From Planctomycetales bacterium (GTDB lineage: Bacteria; Planctomycetota; Planctomycetia; Pirellulales; JAEUIK01), in NCBI GenBank assembly GCA_020426575.1, contig JAGQPT010000270.1, forward strand, positions 1 to 34,470: a stretch of 34,470 nucleotides of DNA. The letters run 5' to 3'. Below, one piece after another: positions 23,394 to 31,729 of this stretch. The notes beneath the pieces were generated by a model. The model saw nothing but the letters and a program-made list of their open reading frames with translations, was not told where the DNA came from and did not search any database. Position 1 is the first letter of the stretch. Every line of letters begins with the position of its first letter. The position numbers were made by a program, and so were the translations under genes.

Positions 23394-24215
23394 ATGAGTC
23401 GTTTCATCACCGTCTTGCCCGTTTACAACGAACGCGCGCACATTGTCGAAGTGCTGGATGAAGTGCGCCGCTACAGCCCCCACGTTCTGGTGGTCGACGA
23501 CGGCTCGACTGACGGCAGTCGAGAAGTTCTGCGCCAGTACGTGGCCAACAGCGATCGGGTAGCGACGGTTCGGCACACGACAAACCAGGGCTACGGCGCG
23601 GCCCTGCGGACAGGGTTCGAGTACGCCATCGCCCGCGACTATGACGTCGTTGTCACGATCGACTGTGACGGTCAGCATCAACCACGGCGCGTTCCGGAAT
23701 TCGTCGCCGCGTGCGAGTCGGCTGACATTGTCTCGGGAAGTCGTTATCTGGAAACGTTCGCCGCGGATGCCGACGCGCCCGAAGATCGCCGGCGGATCAA
23801 TCGGCTCGTGACCGAAGAACTGAATCGTCGCCTGGGACTCGAACTGACCGACGCCTTTTGCGGGTTCAAGGGCTACCGGGTCGACGCGCTCCGTAAGTTG
23901 CAGATCACCGAGACCGGTTACGCGATGCCGCTCGAGTTGTGGGTCCAAGCGGTCCACCACGGGCTGACGATCACCGAACTGGCCGTGCCGCGCATCTATC
24001 TGGAAGAGGAGCGATCGTTCGGCGGTTCGCTGGACGACGCCACGACGCGACTGGCGTTTTATCGCGACGTGCTCGACCGCAGCATGGCGGCCGTCTCCAT
24101 GACCGCACCGGTTGAGACGTCGCGGACCACGCGGCGACACACGCCGGCCAAACCGCCGATCAGCGGTGCGTTCAGCGACGAGTCGACGAGGATGTGCGGA
24201 AGGGCGTGTTCATGA
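23394..24215 (+). CDS. Glycosyltransferase family 2 (dolichol-phosphate-mannose-synthase-like)
   Basis: 273 residues from ATG 23394, with GAGAGGAAG about nine bases upstream. GT-A fold, using a nucleotide-sugar donor. Motifs: VLPVYNERAHI (7-17), VVDDGSTDGS (33-42), NQGYGAALRTGFEYAI (64-79), the metal-binding D90-C-D92 in TIDCDGQHQP, and CGFKGYRVDALRKL with an acceptor-side segment GYAMPLELWVQAVHHGL. The catalytic part resembles DPM/polyprenyl-phosphate glycosyltransferases, but no transmembrane helices follow. Instead there is a hydrophilic tail of about 40 residues (TSRTTRRHTPAKPPIS), so the enzyme is probably soluble or peripheral. The stop codon overlaps the start of the next gene as ATGA (24212-24215), suggesting translational coupling and a shared pathway. 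Confidence 0.9.
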   Translation: MSRFITVLPVYNERAHIVEVLDEVRRYSPHVLVVDDGSTDGSREVLRQYVANSDRVATVRHTTNQGYGAALRTGFEYAIARDYDVVVTIDCDGQHQPRRVPEFVAACESADIVSGSRYLETFAADADAPEDRRRINRLVTEELNRRLGLELTDAFCGFKGYRVDALRKLQITETGYAMPLELWVQAVHHGLTITELAVPRIYLEEERSFGGSLDDATTRLAFYRDVLDRSMAAVSMTAPVETSRTTRRHTPAKPPISGAFSDESTRMCGRACS

Positions 24216-25858
24216 CGCAGAGTGGCTCGTCGATGGAATACCGGCGGCTGCGGGCGCCGCGCCACGACCGCGGGATTCTGATCGAGCCAGCCCTCGAACA
24301 GGTCGGCGAAGTGCTCGGCGCCAACGCCGAGTCCCAGCGCTCGTCGACATGCCAGATTGGGGACCGTTGCATCCGCGAGCTCGCCAGATCGGCTCGCCAG
24401 ACGACGATCGCGGCCGCACTCGGCTACACGGCCGCCTACCGAGACGTGCCCGACGTTGGCGCGGACGCGGCGGAGCGGTTGTTCATGGCCGGACACCAGC
24501 CGCAGTTGTTCCATCCGGGCGTCTGGTTCAAGAACTTCGTGCTCGACCGCCTGACGCGGCAATACGGCGGCGTCGCCGTCAACCTGGTGATCGACAACGA
24601 CACGGCCAAGGCGGCCTCGATCCGCGTGCCGGGGGGATCGGTCCGGCGTCCCACGGCTTCGGCCGTGGCCTTCGACACCTCGTCGATGCCGATCCCGTTT
24701 GAAGAGCGCGACGTGCACGACTGGGCCACGTTCGAGAGTTTCGCCCAGCGGGTCGGCGACGAAATCGCGCCACTTGTCGACGATCCGATGGTGCGCGACT
24801 TTTGGCCGGCGGTCGTCGAGCGGGCACGCGCCACCGGGAGGCTCGGATTGGCGCTCGCCCAAGCGCGGCACGCTCTCGAGGGGCGCTGGGGCACCGACAC
24901 CCTGGAAGTACCGCTGAGCACAGTGACCGATTCGGCCGCCTTCTGGTGGTTGGCCGCCCACCTGCTGTGCGAACTACCCCGGCTCTTCGATGTCTATAAC
25001 CGGACGGTGCTCGCCTATCGCCGCGTGAACCATATCCGCAGTGCCAACCACCCGGTCCCGCTCTTGGAGCGGTCGGGCGACTGGACCGAGGTGCCGCTCT
25101 GGGTGTGGACGGACGAGAATCCGCGCCGCCGCCACCTGTTTGCGCGTCGGGTCGGGGGCGAATTGGAGTTGGGTGATCGCGGGAAGATCGCGGCAAGAGT
25201 GCCCTTGGGCAGCGGGGGAGATTGGTCGGCGACGGCCGCCGCACTGGGCGAACTCGGCCAGCGGGGGATCAAGGTGCGCCCTCGGGCCCTGGTGACCACG
25301 CTATTCGCCCGGCTATTTCTCACCGACATGTTCATGCACGGGATCGGCGGATCGAAGTACGACGAACTGACCGACGCAATTCTGCGAGATTTCTTTCACG
25401 TCGAGCCGCCGATCTACGCCACGGTTTCGGCGACGCTCAAGCTGCCGATTGAGCGTCCCAGCGTCAGCAGCGACGATCTGGCCGACGTGGTCGACGCGCT
25501 GCGTCAGATGACGTATCACCCGGAACGAGTTCTCACCGACCAGCATGTTGCGGTGAGTGGGCCCGACGCAGCGGCGGCGGAGCAAATCGACGAAATGATC
25601 GAGGAAAAACGGCGTTGGCTGGCGATCGAGCCGAATCGCGAGAACGCGCGGCAGCGTTGTCACGGCATCCGCGCCGCCAACGACGCGCTGCAGCCGTGGC
25701 TCGACGCGCAGCGCCGCGAGTTGATCGAACGACGGGAGGAATTGTCCGCCCAACTCCGCGCCGAATCGATCCTTGGCTCCCGTGACTACGCCTTCTGCCT
25801 GTTCCCCCGGAAAAAAATCGAGGGATTTATGCTGGAATTTGACAGCGGAACTGCGTAA
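24212..25858 (+). CDS. BshC-related protein of unknown function
   Basis: 548 residues. ATG 24212 overlaps the glycosyltransferase stop (ATGA) and has GGAAGGG seven bases upstream. By eye the protein follows the layout of BshC, the cysteine-adding enzyme of bacillithiol synthesis. AGHQPQLFHPGVWFKNFVLDR (from residue 93) corresponds to the GxQxGLxxGPLYTxxK region; VNLVIDNDTAK to the following strand with its acidic loop. RPRALVTTLFARLFLTD and IGGSKYDELTDAILRDFF (about 356-396) correspond to the RPxxQxxxLP and GGPxExxYWxQL segments. The C-terminal region (about 450-530) is a charged coiled coil (QIDEMIEEKRRWL, LDAQRRELIERREELSAQL), as in BshC. Identity is low and no bshA/bshB genes are in the window, so the activity is open. 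Length matches BshC (about 540). Confidence 0.55.
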   Translation: MTQSGSSMEYRRLRAPRHDRGILIEPALEQVGEVLGANAESQRSSTCQIGDRCIRELARSARQTTIAAALGYTAAYRDVPDVGADAAERLFMAGHQPQLFHPGVWFKNFVLDRLTRQYGGVAVNLVIDNDTAKAASIRVPGGSVRRPTASAVAFDTSSMPIPFEERDVHDWATFESFAQRVGDEIAPLVDDPMVRDFWPAVVERARATGRLGLALAQARHALEGRWGTDTLEVPLSTVTDSAAFWWLAAHLLCELPRLFDVYNRTVLAYRRVNHIRSANHPVPLLERSGDWTEVPLWVWTDENPRRRHLFARRVGGELELGDRGKIAARVPLGSGGDWSATAAALGELGQRGIKVRPRALVTTLFARLFLTDMFMHGIGGSKYDELTDAILRDFFHVEPPIYATVSATLKLPIERPSVSSDDLADVVDALRQMTYHPERVLTDQHVAVSGPDAAAAEQIDEMIEEKRRWLAIEPNRENARQRCHGIRAANDALQPWLDAQRRELIERREELSAQLRAESILGSRDYAFCLFPRKKIEGFMLEFDSGTA

Positions 25859-25908
25859 CCTGTTGGCATTGAAGGATCAAGCCAGTTATCGAAGAAGGGA
25901 TTCGATCG

Positions 25909-27363
25909 ATGAGCACGATGTCTTCGGCGGTTGCTGAGGTCGGTTCGGTTCGTGTGTCATCTCGCAAGGCTCTCGGGCGCAAGTCTTCGCGTCCTGTCGT
26001 TGCGAACGTTCTGCCATCCGCGGCAACGGTGCCGCCTCCCGTGCTGGAGCGACATTCGGCCGTATTGTGTCCGCTCCCCTGTGGCACGGCTCCGCGATTG
26101 GCATTTGGCACGGCGGGTGACCACCCCGTAGTCAGCCAGATGCTCTGCGACGTGTTCAACGGCTCGGCCCAAGCGGCATTTCCGGCGACGCTCGACGATC
26201 CGCACTACGAGCCCTGTGACCGGCTGCTGGTCAAAGGCGGGCCCCGGATTCTGGCCCATCTGCAGATGACGCGGCGGGTCCTGCAATTCGGCCCGCTGCG
26301 TCACGGAGTCTCCGGGCTACAACACTTCGCGACGCTCCCGGAGCATCGCCAGCGGGGTTACGGCCGCACGCTTTTGGGACTGGCTGAGGACCTGATGGCC
26401 GAGGACGGTTCGGGGCTGGGCATCGTGCAGACGGCGGTACCGAAGTTCTTCTGCCGCCGGGGTTGGGCCGTCTGCGGGCGGCACTGCTATTCAAGGGCCG
26501 GCGTCCGCGACTTGTTGGCTCAACTGTCCGCCGACGGCACGCGGTGGCCCAAACACCCGCTGAAGATCCGTCCCTGGCGGCAGGTGGAACTGCCCGACCT
26601 GATGCGGCTGCACCGCCAGTGGAGCGACCAGTTCGACGGCGCCACGCAACGGACCGAGGCCTATTGGCGCTGGATCGTGGGCCGCGGCGACCACGACCGC
26701 ATCTTCGTGGCGATCGACGGTGCCGACCCTGCCGCGGCGGACGACGACGTGCCGTGCAATGCCAAGGAGTCGCAGATCGTCGGTTATCTGGTGATGCGTG
26801 ACGATCGCATTCTTGAGCTGGCGACCGATCCCGGCCACGCCACGGCGGCCCATGAACTGTTGGCGCGGGCGGCCAGCGAGGCGATCGAGCGTGACTGCCA
26901 CGTGATCACGCTGCTGGCGCCCCCGAACGACCCGTTGCACGAGACGTTCCGCCAGGCGCGGGGTACCTCGGTGCACAACGAAATCGATCAGGGCGAAGTC
27001 TTCATGATCAAGGTGCTCGACGTGCTGGACCTGATGCGGTCGATGTGCCCGTTGTTGCACGATCGGGCCGCCGCGGCCGGCATTACCCGACCGACCGAGT
27101 TCGCGATCGCCGCCGATGGTCAGCGTTACCGCGTGCTGCTGACGCGTCGCAGCGTGAAGGTGTCGCGCGAACGCAGCGGACGGCGCACCCTGACGTGCAG
27201 CGGCGCCGAGTTGACGCGGCTGCTGCTGGGCCACAACGGCATCGAGGAAGCCATCGACGCCGGCCGGGCCAAGGTCTCATCGCGCGTCGTCGCCGAGATC
27301 GTCTCAACCATCCTGCCCGCCCGCCCGCTCTGGTACACCCCCTGGGACTTCGGGCCGGTGTGA
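25909..27363 (+). CDS. Eis-like double-GNAT acetyltransferase
   Basis: 484 residues from ATG 25909, with GAAGGGA about nine bases upstream, 50 bp after the BshC-related gene and probably in the same operon. After about 60 low-complexity residues, domain 1 is a GNAT acetyltransferase: LQHFATLPEHRQRGYGRTLLGLAEDLM (from about 137), where Q-R-G-Y-G is the acetyl-CoA loop, then VPKFFCRRGWAVCGRH. Domain 2 (about 225-375) is a second, degenerate GNAT fold (IRPWRQVELPDLMRLHRQW, SQIVGYLVMRDDRILELA). The end (about 380-484, MIKVLDVLDLMRSMCPLL, LTCSGAELTRLLLGHNGIEEAI) resembles the sterol-carrier-protein-like C-terminal domain of Eis proteins. Eis enzymes acetylate amines, including aminoglycosides, with broad specificity, but the natural substrate here is unknown. 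Confidence 0.78.
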   Translation: MSTMSSAVAEVGSVRVSSRKALGRKSSRPVVANVLPSAATVPPPVLERHSAVLCPLPCGTAPRLAFGTAGDHPVVSQMLCDVFNGSAQAAFPATLDDPHYEPCDRLLVKGGPRILAHLQMTRRVLQFGPLRHGVSGLQHFATLPEHRQRGYGRTLLGLAEDLMAEDGSGLGIVQTAVPKFFCRRGWAVCGRHCYSRAGVRDLLAQLSADGTRWPKHPLKIRPWRQVELPDLMRLHRQWSDQFDGATQRTEAYWRWIVGRGDHDRIFVAIDGADPAAADDDVPCNAKESQIVGYLVMRDDRILELATDPGHATAAHELLARAASEAIERDCHVITLLAPPNDPLHETFRQARGTSVHNEIDQGEVFMIKVLDVLDLMRSMCPLLHDRAAAAGITRPTEFAIAADGQRYRVLLTRRSVKVSRERSGRRTLTCSGAELTRLLLGHNGIEEAIDAGRAKVSSRVVAEIVSTILPARPLWYTPWDFGPV

Positions 27364-27460
27364 TCGGCTCGAAGAATGTGCGGTGACGGCGACAGTCGTC
27401 AGGCAACGATGCTTGCGCGGGAAGGCACCTTATGGCGACGGCACAAGCAACGTTGCATTC

Positions 27461-27490
27461 TTGGTGCTGCACGTTCGTCCGGTGTAGACT
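27461..27490 (+). promoter_or_regulatory. Possible promoter for hicAB
   Basis: TTGGTG (27461-27466) and TAGACT (27485-27490, 4/6) are 18 bases apart in the 184-bp gap before the HicA start codon, giving a leader of about 50 bases. The boxes are weak, as expected for an autoregulated toxin-antitoxin operon. Confidence 0.3.
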
Positions 27491-27547
27491 ATGCAGGGGC
27501 GTCCAGCGCTCGGACGGCGGTACACCTCGCAGCGTCGAAAAGCCGGG

Positions 27548-27745
27548 ATGCCAAGAAAAGTTCGTGAGTTGATCCGTGATCTTGAGCAAGCCGGCTTTGT
27601 GAATCGAGGTGGCAAGGGAAGCCATCGAAACTTCGTTCATCCCAATGTCGCTCAGCCGTTAACCCTGTCGGGAAAACTCGGAACCGACGCCAAACGGTAT
27701 CAAGAACGAGCGGTGCAGCGCGCCATCGAGGAGTCGCGATCATGA
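27548..27745 (+). CDS. hicA: HicA-type mRNA interferase toxin
   Basis: 65 residues from ATG 27548 (MPRKVRELIRDLEQAGF); the open frame begins earlier at 27491, but the extra residues are not family-like. HicA is a small double-stranded-RNA-binding-domain-fold toxin that cleaves mRNA and stops translation. The sequence shows the family pattern: helix VRELIRDLEQAGF, glycine-rich turn RGGKGSH with the catalytic H26, strand RNFVHPN, then PLTLSGKLGTDAKRYQERAVQRAIEESR. The length matches typical HicA (about 60-80). Its stop overlaps the HicB start (ATGA at 27742-27745), the usual organisation with toxin first. It is probably autoregulated through its antitoxin. Confidence 0.88.
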   Translation: MPRKVRELIRDLEQAGFVNRGGKGSHRNFVHPNVAQPLTLSGKLGTDAKRYQERAVQRAIEESRS

Positions 27746-27981
27746 AAGAAAGCGCCCGGTACGTGAAGATCGTTGAGTGGTCCGACGAAGACCAGTGCTA
27801 CGTTGGTAGTTCGCCGGGCTTGCTGATGGGCGGATGCCACGGTGACGACGAGCGGGCGGTGTTCGCGCAGCTTTGTCAGATCGTCGAGGAGACGATCACA
27901 CTCTACCACCAGGACGGCAAGCAGCTACCGCCGCCGACGTCGGGTCGCGACATCGTCAACAAAGTGCTCGGCGTCGGTTGA
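27742..27981 (+). CDS. hicB: HicB-like antitoxin
   Basis: 79 residues; ATG 27742 overlaps the HicA stop by four bases. HicB proteins neutralise HicA by binding it through a partly degraded RNase-H-like fold. Family features: YVKIVEWSDEDQCYVGSSPGL, where the strand-turn-strand W-D-E-D-x-x-Y-V-G-x-x-P-G-L motif is typical, CHGDDERAVFAQLCQIVEETI (helix) and the closing LPPPTSG stretch found in many HicB. There is no separate C-terminal DNA-binding domain after residue about 70, so if the complex autoregulates, DNA binding must come from this short protein or the toxin-antitoxin complex. The convergent transketolase ends 110 bp away. Confidence 0.85.
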   Translation: MKESARYVKIVEWSDEDQCYVGSSPGLLMGGCHGDDERAVFAQLCQIVEETITLYHQDGKQLPPPTSGRDIVNKVLGVG

Positions 27982-28091
27982 CGGCTTTCGTGCGTACCGC
28001 GCTGCGCACTACGGCACGCGTCCGGCCAGAGTAAAGACGGTGACACGGTGTGCGGACGAAGTGTCGCTGCTTACCGTTTCCTTCGTTTCGC

Positions 28092-30146
28092 TTACCCCAA
28101 CTGCCGCTTCGCGGCGGCGAGGACGTTGTCGACCGTGAAGCCGCGGGCGGCGAGTAGTTCTTCGGCCGGGCCGCTGGCGCCGAAGCCTGTGACGCCGATC
28201 ATCGTGCCGCCGGGGCCCAGGTAACGGTCCCAACCCTGCCGCACGCCCAACTCGACGGCGACACGGGCCGTCACACCCGCCGGCAGCACGCTGTCGCGGT
28301 AGGCGGCGTCCTGCTCTTCGAAAAGTTCCCAGCACGGCATGCTCACGACGCGGGCCTGCACGCCTTCGGCCGTGAGTTGCTCGTAGGCCTCGATGCAGAG
28401 CGATACCTCGCTGCCCGTGGCCATCAAAATCACGTCGGGCGTCGCCTCCGAGTCGGCCAGCACGTAGGCACCCTTTGCCACGCCACTGGCCGCGGCATAC
28501 TTCGTGCGATCCAGCGTCGGCAGGTCCTGACGGCTAAGTGCCAGTGCCGCCGGGCGGTCGCCGATCGGTATCAACGTCCGCCAGGTCTCGGCGACCTCGT
28601 TCGCATCGGCCGGGCGGAACGTGAGCAGGCCGGGAATCGCCCGCAGCGCCGCCAGGTGCTCGACCGGCTGGTGCGTCGGTCCGTCTTCGCCGACGCCGAG
28701 CGAGTCGTGCGTGAAGACGTAGATCACCGGCAGATGCATGATCGCGCTGAGCCGCAGCGAGGGACGGAGGTAGTCGCTGAAAACAAGGAACGTCGAACCG
28801 AACGGTCGCAGCCGCGACAGGGCCATGCCGTTGAGTGCCGCCGCCATGCCGTGCTCGCGGATACCGAAATGGAGATTGCGGCCGCCGTAGGAATCGGCCT
28901 GGAAGTCGCCCGTGCCGTCGAACGTGAGCGTCGTCTTGGTCGAGGCGGCCAGGTCGGCGGCACCTCCCACCAGCCAGGGCATGCGCTGCGCCACGGCGTT
29001 GAGGACCTTCCCCGAGCTGCTGCGGCTGGCCACGCCCTTGGCGTCGGCCGGAAACGTGGGGATGTCGGCGTCCCAGCCGTCGGGCAGTTCGCCCGACGCC
29101 ATCTGCCGCCACTGCTCGGCCAACTCGGGATACTTTTTGGCGTACTCGGCGAAGCTGGCTTCCCAGGCCTCGCGCTCACGCCCGCCGCGCTCGGCCAATG
29201 CCTGACGAAAGTGTTCGGCCGCTTCATCGGGTACGTAGAACTGCTTGTCGGCGGGCCAGCCGTAGGCTTCCTTGGTGAGCCGCACTTCCTCGGCGCCGAG
29301 CGGCGCACCGTGGGCACCGCTGGTGCCCTGTTTATGCGGGGCGCCGAAGGCGATCTGACTGCGGACGATGATCATCGTGGGACGATCGTCCGTCGCCTCG
29401 AAAGTGGCATAGGCCTGCTTGAGCGCGTCGAGGTCGTTGGCGTCGTCGACGTCGACGACGTTCCAACCGTAGGCTGCAAACCGACCGGCGACCGATTCGC
29501 TGAAACTGAGGTCGGTCGAGCCGTCGATGGTGATGCGGTTCGAGTCGTAAATCCAGCAGAGGTTAGCCAGCCGCAGGTGCCCGGCCAACGACGCCGCCTC
29601 GGAGGAAACGCCCTCCATCAGCTCGCCGTCACCACACAGTGCGTAGACGTTGTAGTCGAACAGCTCGAAGCCGGGCCGATTCATGCGGGCCGCCAGCCAG
29701 CGCTGCGCGATCGCCATGCCGACGGCGTTGCTCACACCCTGACCCAACGGGCCGGTGGTCGTTTCCACGCCGGTCGTATCGCCGTGTTCGGGATGCCCGG
29801 GACAGGGGCTGCCGAGCTGGCGGAAGTTGCGCAGGTCGTCCAGCGCGACGGCGGGTTCATCGAGCGGCTGCCCCGACTCGTCGAGCTTGCGGACACCGGC
29901 CAGGTGCAGCAGTGAATAGAGCAACATCGAGGCGTGACCGGCCGAGAGCACAAATCGGTCGCGAGCGGGCCAAAGCGGTGCCGCGGGATCGTAACGGAGC
30001 CGATCTGTCCAGAGCGTGTAGGCCACCGGCGCCATGCCCATCGGCGCGCCCGGGTGACCGGAGTTGGCCGCTTCGACGCCGTCGATCGAGAGGGTGCGGA
30101 TCGTGTTGATGCAGAGTTGATCGATTTGGGCCGTCGCCGTCGACAT
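28092..30146 (-). CDS. tkt: Transketolase
   Basis: 684 residues. Transketolase moves a two-carbon ketol unit between sugar phosphates in the pentose phosphate and Calvin pathways; it needs thiamine diphosphate and a divalent metal. The N-terminal half carries [35 protein letters not shown] and the diphosphate-binding motif [20 protein letters not shown] (GDG near residue 172) ending in NRITIDG. The middle domain has [17 protein letters not shown] (catalytic Glu of the REH element), [20 protein letters not shown] and [20 protein letters not shown]. The C-terminal domain has [30 protein letters not shown] and [17 protein letters not shown]. Full length, no damage. GGGAG lies six bases before the start. 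It appears monocistronic, with 284 bp of non-coding DNA upstream. Confidence 0.96.
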   Translation of the reverse strand: MSTATAQIDQLCINTIRTLSIDGVEAANSGHPGAPMGMAPVAYTLWTDRLRYDPAAPLWPARDRFVLSAGHASMLLYSLLHLAGVRKLDESGQPLDEPAVALDDLRNFRQLGSPCPGHPEHGDTTGVETTTGPLGQGVSNAVGMAIAQRWLAARMNRPGFELFDYNVYALCGDGELMEGVSSEAASLAGHLRLANLCWIYDSNRITIDGSTDLSFSESVAGRFAAYGWNVVDVDDANDLDALKQAYATFEATDDRPTMIIVRSQIAFGAPHKQGTSGAHGAPLGAEEVRLTKEAYGWPADKQFYVPDEAAEHFRQALAERGGREREAWEASFAEYAKKYPELAEQWRQMASGELPDGWDADIPTFPADAKGVASRSSSGKVLNAVAQRMPWLVGGAADLAASTKTTLTFDGTGDFQADSYGGRNLHFGIREHGMAAALNGMALSRLRPFGSTFLVFSDYLRPSLRLSAIMHLPVIYVFTHDSLGVGEDGPTHQPVEHLAALRAIPGLLTFRPADANEVAETWRTLIPIGDRPAALALSRQDLPTLDRTKYAAASGVAKGAYVLADSEATPDVILMATGSEVSLCIEAYEQLTAEGVQARVVSMPCWELFEEQDAAYRDSVLPAGVTARVAVELGVRQGWDRYLGPGGTMIGVTGFGASGPAEELLAARGFTVDNVLAAAKRQLG

Positions 30147-30281
30147 CGTGGCTCCCAGTTCGGGTGGATGGGGGTGTTCGGATGGTTTGGGTCTGCCGGG
30201 ACCGCTTGCTGGCGCGACCCCTGAAAGTGGCGCGACTCAGAGCGGTGCGCCGCCAAGCGAATGCCCCCGAAACGGCCGAGA

Positions 30282-30319
30282 CGCCTGTCCGGCCCGAGCT
30301 CGCCTGTCCGGCCCGAGCT
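30282..30319. repeat. Perfect 19-bp tandem duplication
   Basis: CGCCTGTCCGGCCCGAGCT occurs at 30282-30300 and immediately again at 30301-30319. The two copies are identical. They lie in the 284-bp gap upstream of the transketolase gene, which otherwise shows nothing clear. Probably a recent slippage duplication. Confidence 0.85.
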
Positions 30320-30430
30320 TGCAAGTCGTCCATCGACGCGCCAGCGGGTACGAGGTTTAGAGTGTAGATTTCGCCGCAGACCGAGTCAATCGGCGGCCCG
30401 CGCGCAGGCACCGGGCCGGCGCGACGTGCG

Positions 30431-30862
30431 CTACGTGTCGTCACGGCGCAGCAGGCCGGCGCTGGACTGAAAATAGCGGCGGCGGCGCGTCTGGGCGGCG
30501 GCTGACTCGCCCTGCTGGGCTTCAAGGTCGGCCTTGTTGGCCAGACAGAGTCGGCAGCCCACGTCGTCGAGATGAAAACGGATGTAGTCGGACAAGTCGT
30601 CGTCGACGACGCCCAGCAGATAGCCCCCCAACTGTTCGCGCGTCGGGCAGGTGAGCCGATGCCGCCGCCAGATTTCGCCCACCGTGTGCACACCCGCGTC
30701 ACGCCGCGAATTGATCAGTGCGAGCCGGCGCGTGAGCTTCGGGTTGCGCCGCAGCGCCAGTTCGATCTCGGCCATCTGCGCCGCCGGAAGTGCCTCATCG
30801 AGATAAGCTTCGAGGTCGTGTTCGCTGGGAAAGTCGCTCATCACTTCGGTCCGACTAGACAT
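30431..30862 (-). CDS. Short soluble protein paired with the ECF sigma factor, possible anti-sigma factor
   Basis: 143 residues from 30862; 30841 (MSDFPSEHDLEAYLDEALP) is an in-frame alternative start, and neither has a strong ribosome-binding site. The N-terminal segment SEHDLEAYLDEALPAAQMAEIELALRRNPKLTRRLALI has the pattern of an anti-sigma zinc-finger-like domain (short helices with a D-x-x-L-P start) but lacks the His and Cys pair of true ZAS domains. A later segment, YIRFHLDDVGCRLCLANKADLE, holds H-x7-C-x-x-C spacing that could bind a metal. There is no transmembrane helix, and the tail is basic (TRRRRYFQSSAGLLRR). It lies 179 bp downstream of the ECF sigma gene on the same strand, so a role in controlling it is plausible but unproven. 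Confidence 0.65.
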   Translation of the reverse strand: MSSRTEVMSDFPSEHDLEAYLDEALPAAQMAEIELALRRNPKLTRRLALINSRRDAGVHTVGEIWRRHRLTCPTREQLGGYLLGVVDDDLSDYIRFHLDDVGCRLCLANKADLEAQQGESAAAQTRRRRYFQSSAGLLRRDDT

Positions 30863-30872
30863 CGAGTTATTT

Positions 30873-30969
30873 CACCACAACGACACGACGTCACGACGAG
30901 TAGTCGTAGGCCACAGCGAAGTCGACGTGCCCCCACCTCAACTCTCTTATTTGTTGTGTCGTCGTGGTG
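30873..30969. repeat. Imperfect 17-bp inverted repeat between sigma and partner genes
   Basis: CACCACAACGACACGAC (30873-30889) and GTTGTGTCGTCGTGGTG (30953-30969) are reverse complements at 15 of 17 positions, separated by 63 bases. They fill much of the gap between the ECF sigma gene and its partner. The CACGACGAC-type words and AT-rich neighbours (TTATTT next to each arm, in the same orientation) suggest a small dispersed intergenic repeat. No ORF or terminator T-run is inside. Confidence 0.55.
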
Positions 30970-31041
30970 CACTTTGCCCCGCATGGGATTCTCTGTCAGT
31001 TCATCGAATTTCTGCGTTGAGCCGAGTCGACGCTGTCAGCG

Positions 31042-31689
31042 CTAATCCGCGTCGTGGAGTTCGGGAAACACGTCGGGCGGTAGCCCTTGTTTTTTCACCG
31101 AACTGCGCAGCTTGGCGAGGAAATCGAACTTGTAGTTAGCAACCGTTTGTTCGCTGAGCCCCAGATGACTGGCGACGTGTTTATTGGCCCACCCGCGCAC
31201 GAAGAGCAATTCGGTGACGCGGATTTTTTCCCAATCGCCCCGCTCGCGCCAGCGCTCGACGTGGTGCGAGATCGCCTCGACCAGGGCCGACTCTTCCAGG
31301 CCGCGACGTTCGCCGCTGCGGACGATGCTGCTGGCGCGGCGAGCGCTGCCCGGCAGCTCACGAGCCGGCATTTCGCTGTTCGTTTCGGGTTGCAGCGGCA
31401 CGGTGGGACGGCGGCCTTCACGCCGCAGGTGGTCGGTGAGTTTGTGCGCAGCAATCGAGAACAGATAGCTCTCCAGCGAACGCGAACAGTCGTAGTTCGG
31501 CAGGCTGGTAAGAAACCCCACGAACGATTCCTGCACGACGTCTTCGGCCGACGCACGCTGGCCCAGGCGGCTATCGACGAAAGCCAAGAGCCGACCTTCG
31601 AAGCGGCCGATCAATTCGTCCCAGGCGTCTTCGTCGCCGTTGCGAATGCGGGCGACGAGCAACTGGTCGGCGTCGGGCGTTGGTGCCAT
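31042..31689 (-). CDS. ECF (sigma-70 family) RNA polymerase sigma factor
   Basis: 215 residues from 31689 (MAPTPDADQLLVARIRNGDEDAWDEL); no clear ribosome-binding site, but the start fits the family. Region 2 spans about 12-85: AWDELIGRFEGRLLAFVDSRL, SAEDVVQESFVGFLTSLPNYD (core-binding and -10 recognition helices) and SLESYLFSIAAHKLTDHLRR. A Pro/Arg/Ser-rich linker (about 88-125) leads to region 4 at about 150-200: IRVTELLFVRGWANKHVASHLGLSEQTVANYKFDFLAKLR, a helix-turn-helix for the -35 box. It redirects RNA polymerase to a stress or envelope regulon. It lies 40 bp downstream of the large membrane protein gene and 179 bp upstream of the partner gene, all in the same direction. Confidence 0.88.
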   Translation of the reverse strand: MAPTPDADQLLVARIRNGDEDAWDELIGRFEGRLLAFVDSRLGQRASAEDVVQESFVGFLTSLPNYDCSRSLESYLFSIAAHKLTDHLRREGRRPTVPLQPETNSEMPARELPGSARRASSIVRSGERRGLEESALVEAISHHVERWRERGDWEKIRVTELLFVRGWANKHVASHLGLSEQTVANYKFDFLAKLRSSVKKQGLPPDVFPELHDAD

Positions 31690-31729
31690 CGGGTGAAGCG
31701 TTGGTTGTGCGTGCGGAGCGGTAGCGCGT

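Noticed and set aside
23394-25858. Calling the locus a bacillithiol (bshABC) operon
   Set aside because: The glycosyltransferase is GT2 rather than GT4, there is no BshB deacetylase, and the BshC resemblance is distant.
28377-29915. 512-codon plus-strand open frame opposite transketolase
   Set aside because: The opposite strand is an intact, strongly conserved tkt gene.
30282-30319. CRISPR-like repeat
   Set aside because: Only two copies, directly adjacent without spacers, and no cas genes.
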